From Streptomyces virginiae (GTDB lineage: Bacteria; Actinomycetota; Actinomycetes; Streptomycetales; Streptomycetaceae), in the NCBI RefSeq assembly GCF_000720455.1, contig NZ_JOAK01000019.1:1-64000 (forward strand): a stretch of DNA of 64,000 nt, in the 5' to 3' direction. Both the position numbers and the translations under genes were made by a program. Below the pieces are notes generated by a model. That model was not told the DNA's origin. It did not search any database and saw only the letters and a program-made list of their open reading frames with translations. How positions within the stretch are numbered: the stretch's first letter is position 1; each line of letters starts with the position of its first letter. Positions 28,221-39,171 of this stretch are shown piece after piece.

Positions 28221-29714
28221 CTAGCGGGCCACGTACGTCTTGGCCGCCTTGTCGTGCCAGGCCTGTCGGCGCGGGCGGTTCACGAGGCACCACAGGCTGC
28301 CGGGCAGGCCCAGCAAGGCGTACACGAGCCAGCGGCGCAGGGCTGCGCCGAAGGACGGCGGGCGCAGGGTGGCGGTGGCCAGCACGCGGACGCCGAGCAG
28401 CTTCTTGCCCGGGGTGCGGCCCCAGCGCGCGGTGGGCAGCACCTCGTAGAAGAGGCCGAAGAGGAGGACGGCCCCGAAGACCGTGCCGAGGCCGGCGGCG
28501 ATCGTCGGATCGAGCAGCCAGACGGTGGTGGTGCGGCCGCTCGCCCGGGCCGCGTCGACCTTGGCCTGGACGTGGGCGGTGGCCCCGGGCAGGAGGGGCC
28601 GGGCGACGGCGGCGGCCACGGCTGCGAACACGAGGGAGTCCAGGGCCCGGGCGAGGGTACGGCGCACCAGCCCGGCGGGGCGCACGGCCCGTTCCGCCAT
28701 CCGCTCGAAGACCGCCCGGGGCGTGCCGGCGCGGCCGGTGGGGGCGCCCGGGCGGGCCTCCTCGGATCCGCGCGGCTCCCAGCCCCCGGCCCCCGGCTCG
28801 GCCGGGGCGGCGTCCGCGGCGGGCTGCGGCACCTTCGGGCGGACTCCCGCGGGCCGGGGCTCCCACACCTCGGGGCGGGCGGGCGCGGGGGCGGGAGCCG
28901 GAGCCGGAGCCGGGGCACGCTCGGGAGCCGGGGCCGGGGCCGGAGCCGGGGCCGGGGCGGGGGCCGCCTCGGGCCAGGAGGAGGTGACCCCGGAAGGGCC
29001 GGGGCCGCCCGCTCCGGGGGCGTCGGGCCATGCGGGGGCGGCCGGGGCCGCCGGGGACTGCGCGGCCGGGGAGCGCGCCGACAGGATGCCCTCGGAGGAC
29101 TGCGCGGGGAGCCTCGCGGGCGCCGCCGCCGCGGACGGCGTACGGGCCAGGGAGATCCCCGCGGGCCGGGCCGACGACTGCCCGGGCTCGGGGTCGGGGG
29201 CAGGGGTGGGGGCGGGCTCGGCGGTCGCGGGGACCGGCTCCGGATCGGCGTCCTGCGGGCTGCCCCACGACACCCTGCGGTCGCGGGGACCGCCGAAGCC
29301 GGCCTGGTGCACGGGGTCGGCCTGCCACACCGCCGGCGCGGCCACGGGCGCCGGCTCCGGATCCGGCACGCGCTGCGGCACGCGCTCCGGAGCGGGCTCC
29401 GGCAGCGCCTCGGTCATGGAGGTCTGGTCCAGGAACACCGGCCCCGTCTCGTCGGCGCGGACGGCGGGCGCGGCGACGGGAGCCTGGGCGGTGAGCGGGC
29501 GGACCGGAACAGGAGCGGGGGCGGGAGCGGGGGCGGGGGCCGGGGCGGGCGCGGGAACGGGCGTGGGAAGGGGGGCCGGCGCCACCGGGGCAGGGCGGCT
29601 CGTACCCGGGACCCAGGCCGCGCCGTTCCAGTACCGGATGTACCCCGGGATGGACGGATCCGGGTAGTAGCCCTCGCGGGCCGCGTGCTCGCCGTCACCA
29701 GGGGAGGCCGTCAT
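28221..29714 (-). CDS. RDD family protein with DUF2510 and long Pro/Ala linker
   Basis: A 497-aa protein. The N-terminal ~35 residues (EGYYPDPSIPGYIRYWNGAA) form a DUF2510 module. Then comes a ~310-residue linker of Ala/Pro/Gly repeats, and a C-terminal RDD domain (RTLARALDSLVFAAVAAAVA and GRTPGKKLLGVRVLATAT). The start at 29714 is chosen because DUF2510 begins at once. A shorter, linker-poor paralogue is the next gene downstream. Confidence 0.9.
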   Translation of the reverse strand: MTASPGDGEHAAREGYYPDPSIPGYIRYWNGAAWVPGTSRPAPVAPAPLPTPVPAPAPAPAPAPAPAPVPVRPLTAQAPVAAPAVRADETGPVFLDQTSMTEALPEPAPERVPQRVPDPEPAPVAAPAVWQADPVHQAGFGGPRDRRVSWGSPQDADPEPVPATAEPAPTPAPDPEPGQSSARPAGISLARTPSAAAAPARLPAQSSEGILSARSPAAQSPAAPAAPAWPDAPGAGGPGPSGVTSSWPEAAPAPAPAPAPAPAPERAPAPAPAPAPAPARPEVWEPRPAGVRPKVPQPAADAAPAEPGAGGWEPRGSEEARPGAPTGRAGTPRAVFERMAERAVRPAGLVRRTLARALDSLVFAAVAAAVARPLLPGATAHVQAKVDAARASGRTTTVWLLDPTIAAGLGTVFGAVLLFGLFYEVLPTARWGRTPGKKLLGVRVLATATLRPPSFGAALRRWLVYALLGLPGSLWCLVNRPRRQAWHDKAAKTYVAR

Positions 29715-29972
29715 GTCCCCAACTCCGATCGTGGCTTGAGGCTTGTGCAAGGGGAGGACCATAGCCAAGAACCGTGGGCCGACAGGTCCGGTAACGGGAG
29801 AATCCAAGCCATTGAGCGAACGTCACTCCACACGAAGGTTTTCGGCCAGCCGACAAGATTCGGCCAATCTCGCGTTCGTCGTCGAAAGTCGCGTCATACC
29901 CGGGCACATGCGAGCTCTCTGCGGGTGTGGGGCGCCATCCTGCCCCACGCACCGAACCGAAGTGAGGCAGTC

Positions 29973-30452
29973 ATGCACCACCCCGTCATCGAGCGCGAGC
30001 TGGAACTGAAGCTGGTCCTGTCACCCGAGCGCAGCATCCCGGTCCCCGCGCGCCTGCTCTACCTCACGGAAGACCCGTACGCCGTCCACGTCACCTTCCA
30101 CACCGGCTCGGACACCCCGGTCCACTGGACCTTCGCCCGCGAGCTGCTCGTCGAGGGGGTGTTCCGCCCGTGCGGTCACGGCGACGTCCGGATCTGGCCC
30201 ACGAAGGTCGACAACGAGGCCGTGCTCTGCATGGCGCTCAGCTCCCCCGACGGTGACGCCCTGCTGGAGGCCCCGGCGCTGTCGGTGTCGGCCTGGCTGG
30301 AGCGGACCCTGCGCGTCGTCCCGCCCGGCAGCGAGTCCGAGCGGCTCGGCCTGGACGCGGCGCTGGCCGAGCTGCTCACCCCGACGCCGGCCGACGACCT
30401 GTGGCTGCGCGACCCGTGGCCGTCGGACGAGTCGGCGGACGGGGACCTGTGA
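29973..30452 (+). CDS. ssgG: SsgA-like sporulation/cell-division protein
   Basis: A 159-aa SALP protein, a family found in morphologically complex actinomycetes that guides septum placement and spore wall assembly. Family sequence is clear: ELELKLVLSPERSIPVPARL, DPYAVHVTFHTGSDTPVHW, FARELLVEG, GHGDVRIWPT, ALSSPDGDALLEAPA. The longer C-terminus and neighbours suggest SsgG, which in S. coelicolor helps set septum spacing; assignment is by synteny from memory. The start has TGAGG before ATG. Confidence 0.9.
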   Translation: MHHPVIERELELKLVLSPERSIPVPARLLYLTEDPYAVHVTFHTGSDTPVHWTFARELLVEGVFRPCGHGDVRIWPTKVDNEAVLCMALSSPDGDALLEAPALSVSAWLERTLRVVPPGSESERLGLDAALAELLTPTPADDLWLRDPWPSDESADGDL

Positions 30453-30550
30453 TGACGAACGGCCCCCGCACGCCGCGCGGTCCCCGTAATCCGCGCGGGC
30501 GCCGGATCCCGCGCGCCCTGCGCAACCCGAGCGGACTGCGCCTCGTACGG

Positions 30551-31933
30551 TCAGAAGAGCTTGCCGGGGTTGAGGAGCGCCAGTGGATCGAAAGCCTGCT
30601 TGACGGCGCGCTGCATCTCCACTCCGACCGGGCCGAGTTCACGGGCGAGCCATTCCTTCTTCAGCACGCCGACGCCGTGTTCGCCGGTGATGGTCCCGCC
30701 GAGGGAGAGGCCGAGTCCCATGATCTCGCCGAAGGACTCGCGGGCCCGCCGCGTCTCGTCCTCGTCGGCGGGGTCGAAGCAGACGATCGGGTGGGTGTTG
30801 CCGTCGCCGGCGTGCGCGCAGACGCCGATGAGGAGGCCCTGGGCGCGGGCGATGGCGGCGGTGCCGTCGAGCATCTCCCCCAGCCGGGAGCGGGGCACGC
30901 ACACGTCGTCGATCATCGTGGCCGGCCGGAGGGCCTCCAGCGCGGGGAAGGCCATCCGGCGGGCCTGGAGCAGCAGTTCCGACTCCGCCTCGTCCTCGGC
31001 GGGCACGACGGCGGTGGCTCCGGCGGCGGTGCACAGCTCCCCCACGGCGGCGAGGTCCTCGGGGGCGTGTGGCGTGTCGAAGGCGGCGAGCAGCAGCGCC
31101 TCGGTGGCCTCGGGCAGGCCCATCCTGCCGAGGGCGTTGACGGCGTGGACGGTCGTACGGTCCATCAGCTCAAGCAGCGAGGGGGTCAGCCCGGCCTCCA
31201 TGACGGCGCACACGGCCTCGCAGGCGGCCGCGACGGAGGGGAACTCGGCGGCCAGGACCAGCTGCCGGGGTGGCGCCGGCCTGAGGGCGAGGACGGCCCG
31301 TACGACGATTCCGAGGCTGCCCTCGGAGCCGACGAAGAGCCGGGTGAGGTCATATCCGGCGACGCCCTTGGCGGTGCGCCGGCCCGTGCGCAGCAGCCGT
31401 CCGTCGGCGAGGACGACGTCGAGGCCGAGGACGTATTCGGCGGTGACGCCGTACTTGACGCAGCACAGGCCGCCCGAGGCGGTTCCGATGTTGCCGCCGA
31501 TGGTGCACTGCTCCCAGCTGGAGGGGTCGGGCGGGTAGTAGAGGCCCCGTTCGGCGACGGCCCGTGAGAGGACGGCGTTGACGACGCCCGGCTCGACGAC
31601 GGCGATCCGGTCGACGGCGCTGATCTCCAGGATCCGGTCCATCTTCACCAGGGACAGCACGATGCAGCCGTCGGTGGCGTTGGCGCCGCCCGACAGGCCC
31701 GTGCGGGCGCCCTGCGGGACCACGGGGATCCGTAGGGCGGTGGCGGTGCGCATGACGTGCTGGACCTGTTCGACGGTCCTGGGCAGGACGACGACCGCCG
31801 GGGTGCCGGCGGCGCAGAAGCTGGCCATGTCGGTGGCGTAGGAGGCGGTCACCTGGGGGTCGGTGAGCAGGGCGTCGGCGGGGAGCCCTTCGAGGAGGCT
31901 CGCTCGCAGACGTGCGGAGAGGTCATCATCCAT
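30551..31933 (-). CDS. FAD-binding glycolate/lactate oxidase-type protein
   Basis: A 460-aa member of the FAD-linked oxidase family (GlcD/D-lactate dehydrogenase). The PCMH FAD site is VVPQGARTGLSGGANA, followed by YPPDPSSWEQCTIGGNIGT; the C-terminal FAD_oxidase_C domain contains HAGDGNTHPIVCFD and ITGEHGVGVLKKEW. The start at 31933 (MDDDLSARL) begins where the family begins; a longer frame upstream is antisense to the TPR gene. Likely reaction is oxidation of an alpha-hydroxy acid. Confidence 0.92.
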   Translation of the reverse strand: MDDDLSARLRASLLEGLPADALLTDPQVTASYATDMASFCAAGTPAVVVLPRTVEQVQHVMRTATALRIPVVPQGARTGLSGGANATDGCIVLSLVKMDRILEISAVDRIAVVEPGVVNAVLSRAVAERGLYYPPDPSSWEQCTIGGNIGTASGGLCCVKYGVTAEYVLGLDVVLADGRLLRTGRRTAKGVAGYDLTRLFVGSEGSLGIVVRAVLALRPAPPRQLVLAAEFPSVAAACEAVCAVMEAGLTPSLLELMDRTTVHAVNALGRMGLPEATEALLLAAFDTPHAPEDLAAVGELCTAAGATAVVPAEDEAESELLLQARRMAFPALEALRPATMIDDVCVPRSRLGEMLDGTAAIARAQGLLIGVCAHAGDGNTHPIVCFDPADEDETRRARESFGEIMGLGLSLGGTITGEHGVGVLKKEWLARELGPVGVEMQRAVKQAFDPLALLNPGKLF

Positions 31934-32029
31934 GGGGCCAGCGTGGCAGCCGGGGCCATCGGTGTGAACACGCCCGCGCACGTCTTCGGACACCCCGGCC
32001 CGCTCTTCATATTGACGCACAGTGACCCC

Positions 32030-33562
32030 ATGGACCGTTTCGACGAGGATTCGCAGACGCCGGCGCCGCCCGTGACCTTCACCGGCCGCAAGACGCTCGT
32101 GGCCGCCGGGGTGGCGGTGGTCCTGATCGCCGGGGCCCTGTTGATCCGGCCGGCCCGGACCGGTGACGACGCGCGCCCGCCGGGGCCGAGCGAACGCGCC
32201 GCCGCGGCGGTGGCCATGGGTGCGCCCGCTTCGGCGACGGACGTGGTGGCGCTGGTGGCGGACCGGGAGAAGTGGGTGGCCTCGCACGCCGACGACGAGG
32301 CGTCGTGGGCCGTCCTGGGCTCCGCGTACCTCGAACAGGCGCGGCGGACGGCGGACTCGACCTGGTACCCGAAGGCGGAGAAGGCCCTGAAGCGGTCGCT
32401 GGAGGTGCGCCCGGCGGAGAAGGGCAACTTCGACGCGATGACGGGGATGGGCGCGCTGGCCAATGCCCGGCGGGATTTCGGGACCGCCCGGAAGTGGGGC
32501 GAGCTGGTACGGGCGCAGGCGCCGCGGCGGTGGACGGCGTACCCGGTGCTGGTGGACGCGTACACGGGGCTCGGCGACTACAAGGGCGCCCAGAAGGCGA
32601 TGGAGCTGCTGCTGGAGCTGCGGCCGGGGCTGGTGGCGCACATCAGGGCCTCGCAGGTCTACCGGGACCGCGGCTGGCGCGAGGACGCGGTGGTGTCGAT
32701 GGAGTCCGCGGCGGCCGCGGCGAAGGCTCCCGCGGAGAAGGCGTACGCGCTGTTCCGGCTCGGGGAGCTGTCCTGGGAGCGGGGTGACGCGGCGGAGGCG
32801 CTGAGGCAGTACGAGGGGGCGCTGCGGACCGATCCGGCGCAGGCGGAGGCCCTGGCCGGCCGGGCCCGCGCGCTGGCGGCGCTGGGGCGCGGCGGGGAGG
32901 CGGTGCGGGACTACCGGATGGCGCTGGGTCGGACGCCGGTGCCGCAGCTGGCCCGGGAGATGGGCGAGCTGCTGGAGTCGCTGGGCCGGCAGCAGGAGGC
33001 GCGCGCGCAGTACGACGCGCTGGCGACGATGGCGGCCCGGGACGGTGCGAACGGGGTGGACGCCGACGTCGTGCTGGGCCTGTACGAGGCGGACCACGGG
33101 GATCCGGCGGCGGCGGTGCGGCGGCTGTCGCAGGAGTGGGAGCGGCACAAGAGCATGCAGGCGGCGGACGCGCTGGGGTGGGCGCTGCACCGGGCGGGCG
33201 AGCACACGGCGGCTCTGGAGTACGCGAAGAAGGCGACGGAGCCGGGGCTGCGCAGCGCCGACTTCGCCTACCACCGGGCGATGATCGAGCGGGCCCTGGG
33301 CGACGAGGCGGGGGCGCGGCGGCACCTGCAGGAGGCGCTGCGGACGAACCCGTACTTCTCGCCGGTGCGCGGTCCGCTGGCGAAGGAGGCGCTGGCGTCG
33401 ATCGGGCAGCCGGCGCCGGGCGGGCCGGAGCATCTGCAGCCGGTCACGCCGTGGGTGGAGCCGGAGCTTCCGAAGCCCAACCCGCAGCCGACGCCCACGG
33501 CCAAGGCGGAGCCGAAGCCGCCGGCCAAGGCGGACCCGAAGCCCTCCCCGGCCGTCCGCTGA
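32030..33562 (+). CDS. Membrane-anchored tetratricopeptide-repeat protein
   Basis: A 510-aa protein. A cytoplasmic start is followed by one membrane helix (TLVAAGVAVVLIAGALLI), then an extracytoplasmic TPR solenoid (for example YALFRLGELSWERGDAAEAL, with LRQYEGALRTDP) and a charged Pro/Lys/Ala tail. It probably scaffolds protein assembly; no enzyme domain seen. The upstream ribosome binding site is weak. It is divergent from the FAD oxidase with a 96-nt gap. Confidence 0.88.
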   Translation: MDRFDEDSQTPAPPVTFTGRKTLVAAGVAVVLIAGALLIRPARTGDDARPPGPSERAAAAVAMGAPASATDVVALVADREKWVASHADDEASWAVLGSAYLEQARRTADSTWYPKAEKALKRSLEVRPAEKGNFDAMTGMGALANARRDFGTARKWGELVRAQAPRRWTAYPVLVDAYTGLGDYKGAQKAMELLLELRPGLVAHIRASQVYRDRGWREDAVVSMESAAAAAKAPAEKAYALFRLGELSWERGDAAEALRQYEGALRTDPAQAEALAGRARALAALGRGGEAVRDYRMALGRTPVPQLAREMGELLESLGRQQEARAQYDALATMAARDGANGVDADVVLGLYEADHGDPAAAVRRLSQEWERHKSMQAADALGWALHRAGEHTAALEYAKKATEPGLRSADFAYHRAMIERALGDEAGARRHLQEALRTNPYFSPVRGPLAKEALASIGQPAPGGPEHLQPVTPWVEPELPKPNPQPTPTAKAEPKPPAKADPKPSPAVR

Positions 33563-33740
33563 CGAGCTGCGGGGCGGCCGCTCGTGCGGCCCGGTGCCCG
33601 GGTCGGCGGCGCGCCGCGTTTTGGCCCACTCCCCTCCGGAGGACACCACGCGGCGGCGCGCCCGACCCGGCGCACCGGGGCCGACGGCAGCCCCGGGCGT
33701 GTCTTCCGGGTCCCGTCGGCCGGGCCCGCGAGACACGCCC

Positions 33741-33768
33741 CAGGCCCCCGGCGTCGGCCGGGGGCCTG
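33741..33768. terminator. Terminator between TPR gene and hppD
   Basis: Perfect stem CAGGCCCCCGGC / GCCGGGGGCCTG, 4-nt loop. A second palindrome (GGGCGTGTCT ... AGACACGCCC, 33696-33740) precedes it in the 223-nt gap. Confidence 0.85.
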
Positions 33769-33785
33769 TAGGTACGTGCGCGACC

Positions 33786-35555
<1,770 letters not shown>

Positions 35556-35556
<1 letters not shown>

Positions 35557-35618
35557 TGCAAAGAGTTCTATGCAAAGAAACCCTTGCAGAGAACTCTTTG
35601 CATCTCTAGAGTCGGGGC
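35556..35618 (+). promoter_or_regulatory. Operator and leaderless promoter for the ArsR-like gene
   Basis: Perfect inverted repeat ATGCAAAGAGTTCT (35556-35569) and AGAACTCTTTGCAT (35590-35603), with a second inner pair TGCAAAG / CTTTGCA-like near 35571-35588. A promoter TTGCAG (35584-35589), 17-nt spacer, TAGAGT (35607-35612) places transcription start at about 35619, the ATG itself. The right arm lies between -35 and -10, a simple autorepression layout. Confidence 0.72.
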
Positions 35619-36233
35619 ATGCCTGAAAGCCGCCCCGAGAACACGCCCGCCGATGGGCGGGAGCCCGTGGAGCCCACCCTCCGCATGCTCGACGCCCGGG
35701 CCCTGCGCGGCCTCGCCCACCCCCTGCGGATGCAGTTGCTGGCCGACCTGCGCCGGAAGGGCCCGGCCACCGCCTCCCAACTCGCCGAACGCTTCGGGGA
35801 GTCCAGCGGATCCACCAGCTACCACCTGCGCCAGCTGGCCGCGCACGGCTTCGTCGAGGACGCGGTCGGGCACGGCAAGGGCCGGGAGCGATGGTGGCGG
35901 GCCGCGCACGAGGGCACCGGCTTCGACGGATCGCTGATCCACGACGCCGACCCGGCCACGAGCAGCGCGGCCGCGGTCTTCCTGCAGGCCGTCGCCACGA
36001 ACCACACCCAGGAGGTCTCCGCCTGGATCTCCGAGGCCCAGACCCGGCTGGGCCGCTGGGAACCCGGCGCCGACCTCAGCGACTTCACCCTGCGGCTGAC
36101 GCCCGGGCAGAGCGAGGAAATGGTCGGCCGGCTGCACGACGTGATCAACACCTACCGTGACCTGCCCGAGGCGGAGGACACCCGGACCGTCCGCATCCAC
36201 ACGCACGTCCTCCCGCGCTCCGCGTCCGAGTAG
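35619..36233 (+). CDS. ArsR-type winged-helix regulator
   Basis: A 204-aa regulator. Its helix-turn-helix ARALRGLAHPLRMQLLADL, ATASQLAERFGESSGSTSYH and LRQLAAHGFVEDA match the ArsR/HTH_20 class, followed by a ~110-aa effector region without known ligand cysteines. It lies 94 nt upstream of the MFS exporter on the same strand and probably represses both. Confidence 0.9.
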   Translation: MPESRPENTPADGREPVEPTLRMLDARALRGLAHPLRMQLLADLRRKGPATASQLAERFGESSGSTSYHLRQLAAHGFVEDAVGHGKGRERWWRAAHEGTGFDGSLIHDADPATSSAAAVFLQAVATNHTQEVSAWISEAQTRLGRWEPGADLSDFTLRLTPGQSEEMVGRLHDVINTYRDLPEAEDTRTVRIHTHVLPRSASE

Positions 36234-36327
36234 CAGCCGCACGCGGCCTCCCGCCGCCCCGCGTGACCACCACCGCACCGCGCACCGGCACGCCGCGCGA
36301 CCACCACCGCACCCGAAGGAGTTCGCC

Positions 36328-37665
36328 GTGCCCTCCGTCGACCATGCCCGCAGCCAGGCCTTACGCCCCACGAGCCGGCGCCCGCTGGCCGCCGTACTGG
36401 CCGCCAACACCATCTCCATAGCGGGCAGTTCCCTCACCCTGATCGGCGTCCCGTGGTTCGTGCTCCAGACCACGGGCAGCGCCGGCCGGGCCGGGGTCGT
36501 CGCCTTCTGCGCCACCCTGCCCGTCATCGTGGCCGCCCTGGTCGGCGGACCGGTCATCGACCGGATCGGCCGCCGCCGGATCTCCGCCGCCTCCGACCTG
36601 ATCTGCGGCCTGTCGGTCGGCGCGATCCCGCTGCTGCACCACCTGGGCGTGCTGGAGTTCTGGATGCTGTGCGCGCTGATGGCCGTCGGCGGCCTCGTGC
36701 ACACCCCCGGGCTGACCGCCCGCGGCGTGCTCCTGCCCAACCTCGCCGAGCACGCCGGCACCACCCTGTCCCGGGCCGCGAGCCTCTACGACGCGGTCTC
36801 GCGCGGGGCGCGGATGATCGGGGCGGCCGTGGCCGGCGTACTGATCGCGGCGTTCGGCGCGGAGACCGTACTGCTGCTGGACGCGGCCACCTTCGGGGTG
36901 TCGGCGCTGCTCGTCTCCGCCTTCCTGCGCGGGGTCCCGGCCGCCGAGCCGCAACGGGCCGCCGGAAGGGCCTCGTTCGCCGCCTACCGCGCCGAACTCG
37001 CCGAGGGCTGGGCGTTCCTGACCCGTTCCCGGCTGCTGCTGGGCATCACGGTGATGGTCATGATGACCAACGGCCTGGACCAGGGATGGTCCTCGGTCCT
37101 GCTGCCCGTGCACGGCCGGGACGTCCTCGGCGGCGCCACCACCATCGGCCTGATGATCTCCCTCTTCGGCGGCTTCGCGCTGCTGGGCGCCCTGCTCTAC
37201 GGGGCGTGGGGCGAGCGGTTCCCGCGCCGGGCGGTGTTCGCGACGGCCTTCCTGGTGTCCGGCGCGACCCGGTACGTGGTGGCCGCCCTCACCGACACGA
37301 CCCTTCCCCTCGCGGTGACGATGGCGCTGGCCGGCCTGGGCGTGGGCATGCTGAACCCGATCCTGTCCACGGTCCTCTACGAGCGGGTCCCCGAGGAGCT
37401 TCGCAGCCGTGTCGCGGGGGTGACCACGGCGGGCTGTGAGCTGACCATGCCGATGGGCGGACTCGCGGCGGGCCTGCTCGTCGACGGTCTCGGGGTGGGC
37501 ACGGCGCTGCTGCTCTTCGGCGGCACGTACCTGCTCACGACGCTCGCCCCGCTGGTCTTCCCGGCCTGGCGCGGGATGGAGCGCGAGCCCGAGGTCAGCA
37601 GGACGGGGCCGGCTCTCCCCGGTTCAGTGCGCGAAGAGCGTTCACCGCATCCGTCAGCGAAGTGA
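36328..37665 (+). CDS. MFS transporter next to the ArsR regulator, with an early TTA codon
   Basis: A 445-aa major facilitator with about 12 membrane segments (AVLAANTISIAGSSLTLIGV, GGPVIDRIGRRRISAASDL with the loop 2-3 motif). The start is GTG at 36328 behind AAGGAG (36316-36321). Codon 12 (36361-36363) is TTA, so production should depend on the bldA tRNA. Its 3' end overlaps the convergent protease gene by 71 bp. Substrate unknown. Confidence 0.9.
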   Translation: MPSVDHARSQALRPTSRRPLAAVLAANTISIAGSSLTLIGVPWFVLQTTGSAGRAGVVAFCATLPVIVAALVGGPVIDRIGRRRISAASDLICGLSVGAIPLLHHLGVLEFWMLCALMAVGGLVHTPGLTARGVLLPNLAEHAGTTLSRAASLYDAVSRGARMIGAAVAGVLIAAFGAETVLLLDAATFGVSALLVSAFLRGVPAAEPQRAAGRASFAAYRAELAEGWAFLTRSRLLLGITVMVMMTNGLDQGWSSVLLPVHGRDVLGGATTIGLMISLFGGFALLGALLYGAWGERFPRRAVFATAFLVSGATRYVVAALTDTTLPLAVTMALAGLGVGMLNPILSTVLYERVPEELRSRVAGVTTAGCELTMPMGGLAAGLLVDGLGVGTALLLFGGTYLLTTLAPLVFPAWRGMEREPEVSRTGPALPGSVREERSPHPSAK

Positions 37666-38392
37666 CGGGCACCAGCTGCAGCCCCTCGGGCAGCTCCGAC
37701 TGCGCGTCCGCGCACTCGTCCTTCGGTACGAGGAACACGCTGGCCCCGTCGCGGCGCGCGGCCTGGGTCTTCAGGGCCACGCCCCCGACGGCGCCGACCT
37801 TCCCGTCGGCGGTGATGGTGCCCGTACCGGCGATGTTGCGGCCGCCGGTGAGGTCGCCGCCGCTGCCGTCGCCGTCGAGCTTGTCGACGATGCCGAGGGA
37901 GAACAGGAGCCCGGCGCTCGGGCCGCCGACGTCGGCGAGGTTGAGGTCGACCTTCACGTCCTGGGGGTCCTTGTGGAGGAAGCCGAGGGCGGCATCGGCG
38001 GCGGCCGACTGCGACTTCGCCATTTCCTCCAGATTGTGCTTCTCGATCTCCTCGTCGCTTCCACCGGAGGAGTAGACGGCCTCCCGGGGCAGGACCGCCT
38101 GATCGGTCTTGAACCAGTGGCCGACGAGTTCGTGCAACTTCATCGTCGAGGACGGCCCGGTGGCCCGGATGGTGGTCATCCGCAGCTGGCCGCTGGTGTC
38201 CCGGACCGGGGCCCCGGAGACGGTGATGACGGGCTTGCCCTGGTCGGACCCCAGAACGTCGGCCGTGAGCCCGGGCACGGCGACCACGAAGGGCAGCGGC
38301 GCGAAGGCCGCGACGGCGAACAGCCCGAGCACGGGCACGGCACAGACGGCCAGGGCGGCGGGACGCGGCAGACGTGTGAGACGAGAGAGCAC
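37595..38392 (-). CDS. Lon-like secreted/membrane serine protease (YlbL type)
   Basis: A 265-aa protein with an N-terminal membrane helix or signal (LAVCAVPVLGLFAVAAFAPL) and a C-terminal Lon-type proteolytic domain: Ser in ADVGGPSAGLLFSLG and Lys in GAVGGVALK form the Ser-Lys dyad. YlbL relatives usually carry a PDZ domain between; here that part is short and not recognisable. The stop lies inside the convergent MFS gene. Confidence 0.85.
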   Translation of the reverse strand: MLSRLTRLPRPAALAVCAVPVLGLFAVAAFAPLPFVVAVPGLTADVLGSDQGKPVITVSGAPVRDTSGQLRMTTIRATGPSSTMKLHELVGHWFKTDQAVLPREAVYSSGGSDEEIEKHNLEEMAKSQSAAADAALGFLHKDPQDVKVDLNLADVGGPSAGLLFSLGIVDKLDGDGSGGDLTGGRNIAGTGTITADGKVGAVGGVALKTQAARRDGASVFLVPKDECADAQSELPEGLQLVPVTSLTDAVNALRALNRGEPAPSC

Positions 38393-38422
38393 CCGCCCAA
38401 TCTATCCGCCCGCGCCCCTGAT

Positions 38423-38471
38423 CAGCCCCGCCGGCGTTTGAGGCGCGGGGGCCCGGGGGCAGCGCCCCCGG
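38423..38471 (+). repeat. Dispersed intergenic repeat, copy B
   Basis: CAGCCCCGCCGGCGTTTGAG then GCGCGGGGGCCCGGGGGCAG and GCCCCCGG. Closest in sequence to copy A at the left end of the window. Confidence 0.65.
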
Positions 38472-38529
38472 CAACGGCGCCGGACCCGGCAGGCAAACAG
38501 AAAGCCCCCGGATCCGCCGAGCCCGCTGC

Positions 38530-39171
38530 CTAGCGGAGGGCGTCGGCGACCTCCCGCGCCGCGTCCACCACCCGCGGCCCCACCCGCTCCGGCACGGCGT
38601 CGGCCAGCATGACGACGCCGACGCTGCCCTCCAGTCCGCTGATGCCCACCAGCGGCGCCGCGGCCCCGCTGGCGCCCGCTTCGAGCTCGCCGTGGGTCAG
38701 CGTGTACCCCGGTTCGATGAGGGAGCCCTGACGGGCGGCCAGAATGGCCCGCCCGGCGGCCCCGCGGTCCAGCGGGTGGCGGAAGCCGGCCCGGTAGGCC
38801 ACGTGGTAGTCCGTCCAGGTCGGCTCCACGACGGCGACGGCGAGCGCCTCGGTGCCGTCGACGAGCGTCAGGTGCGCGGTGGCGCCTATGTCCTCGGCGA
38901 GGGAGCGCAGCGCGGGCAGGGCCGCCTCGCGCACCAGTGGGTGCACCTGCCGGCCCAGCCGCAGCACTCCGAGCCCGACCCTGGCCCGGCCGCCGAGGTC
39001 ACGGCGGACCAGGGCGTGCTGTTCGAGGGTGGCGAGGAGCCGGTAGACCACCGTGCGGTTGACGCCGAGGCGGTTGGAGAGCTCGGTGACGGTCAGACCG
39101 TGGTCGGTGTCGGCGAGCAGTTTGAGGACTCTGAGCCCTCTGTCGAGAGTCTGGGAGGTTTCCGCGGTCAC
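38530..39171 (-). CDS. IclR-family transcriptional regulator
   Basis: A 213-aa regulator with an N-terminal helix-turn-helix (GLRVLKLLADTDHGLTVTEL, SNRLGVNRTVVYRLLATLEQ) and a C-terminal effector domain (AVVEPTWTDYHVAYRAGFRH, DRGAAGRAILAA). The start is GTG at 39171 with AGAGG just upstream. Neighbours do not reveal its targets. Confidence 0.9.
   Translation of the reverse strand: MTAETSQTLDRGLRVLKLLADTDHGLTVTELSNRLGVNRTVVYRLLATLEQHALVRRDLGGRARVGLGVLRLGRQVHPLVREAALPALRSLAEDIGATAHLTLVDGTEALAVAVVEPTWTDYHVAYRAGFRHPLDRGAAGRAILAARQGSLIEPGYTLTHGELEAGASGAAAPLVGISGLEGSVGVVMLADAVPERVGPRVVDAAREVADALR

Noticed and set aside
30452..31567. Plus-strand frame beginning with Pro/Arg repeats after the SsgA-like gene
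   Set aside because: It overlaps the ssg stop (GTGATG) in a tempting way but soon runs antisense through the FAD oxidase gene and has no conserved pattern.
31757..32029. N-terminal extension of the TPR protein
   Set aside because: Antisense to the FAD oxidase start; the real start is before the membrane helix at 32030.
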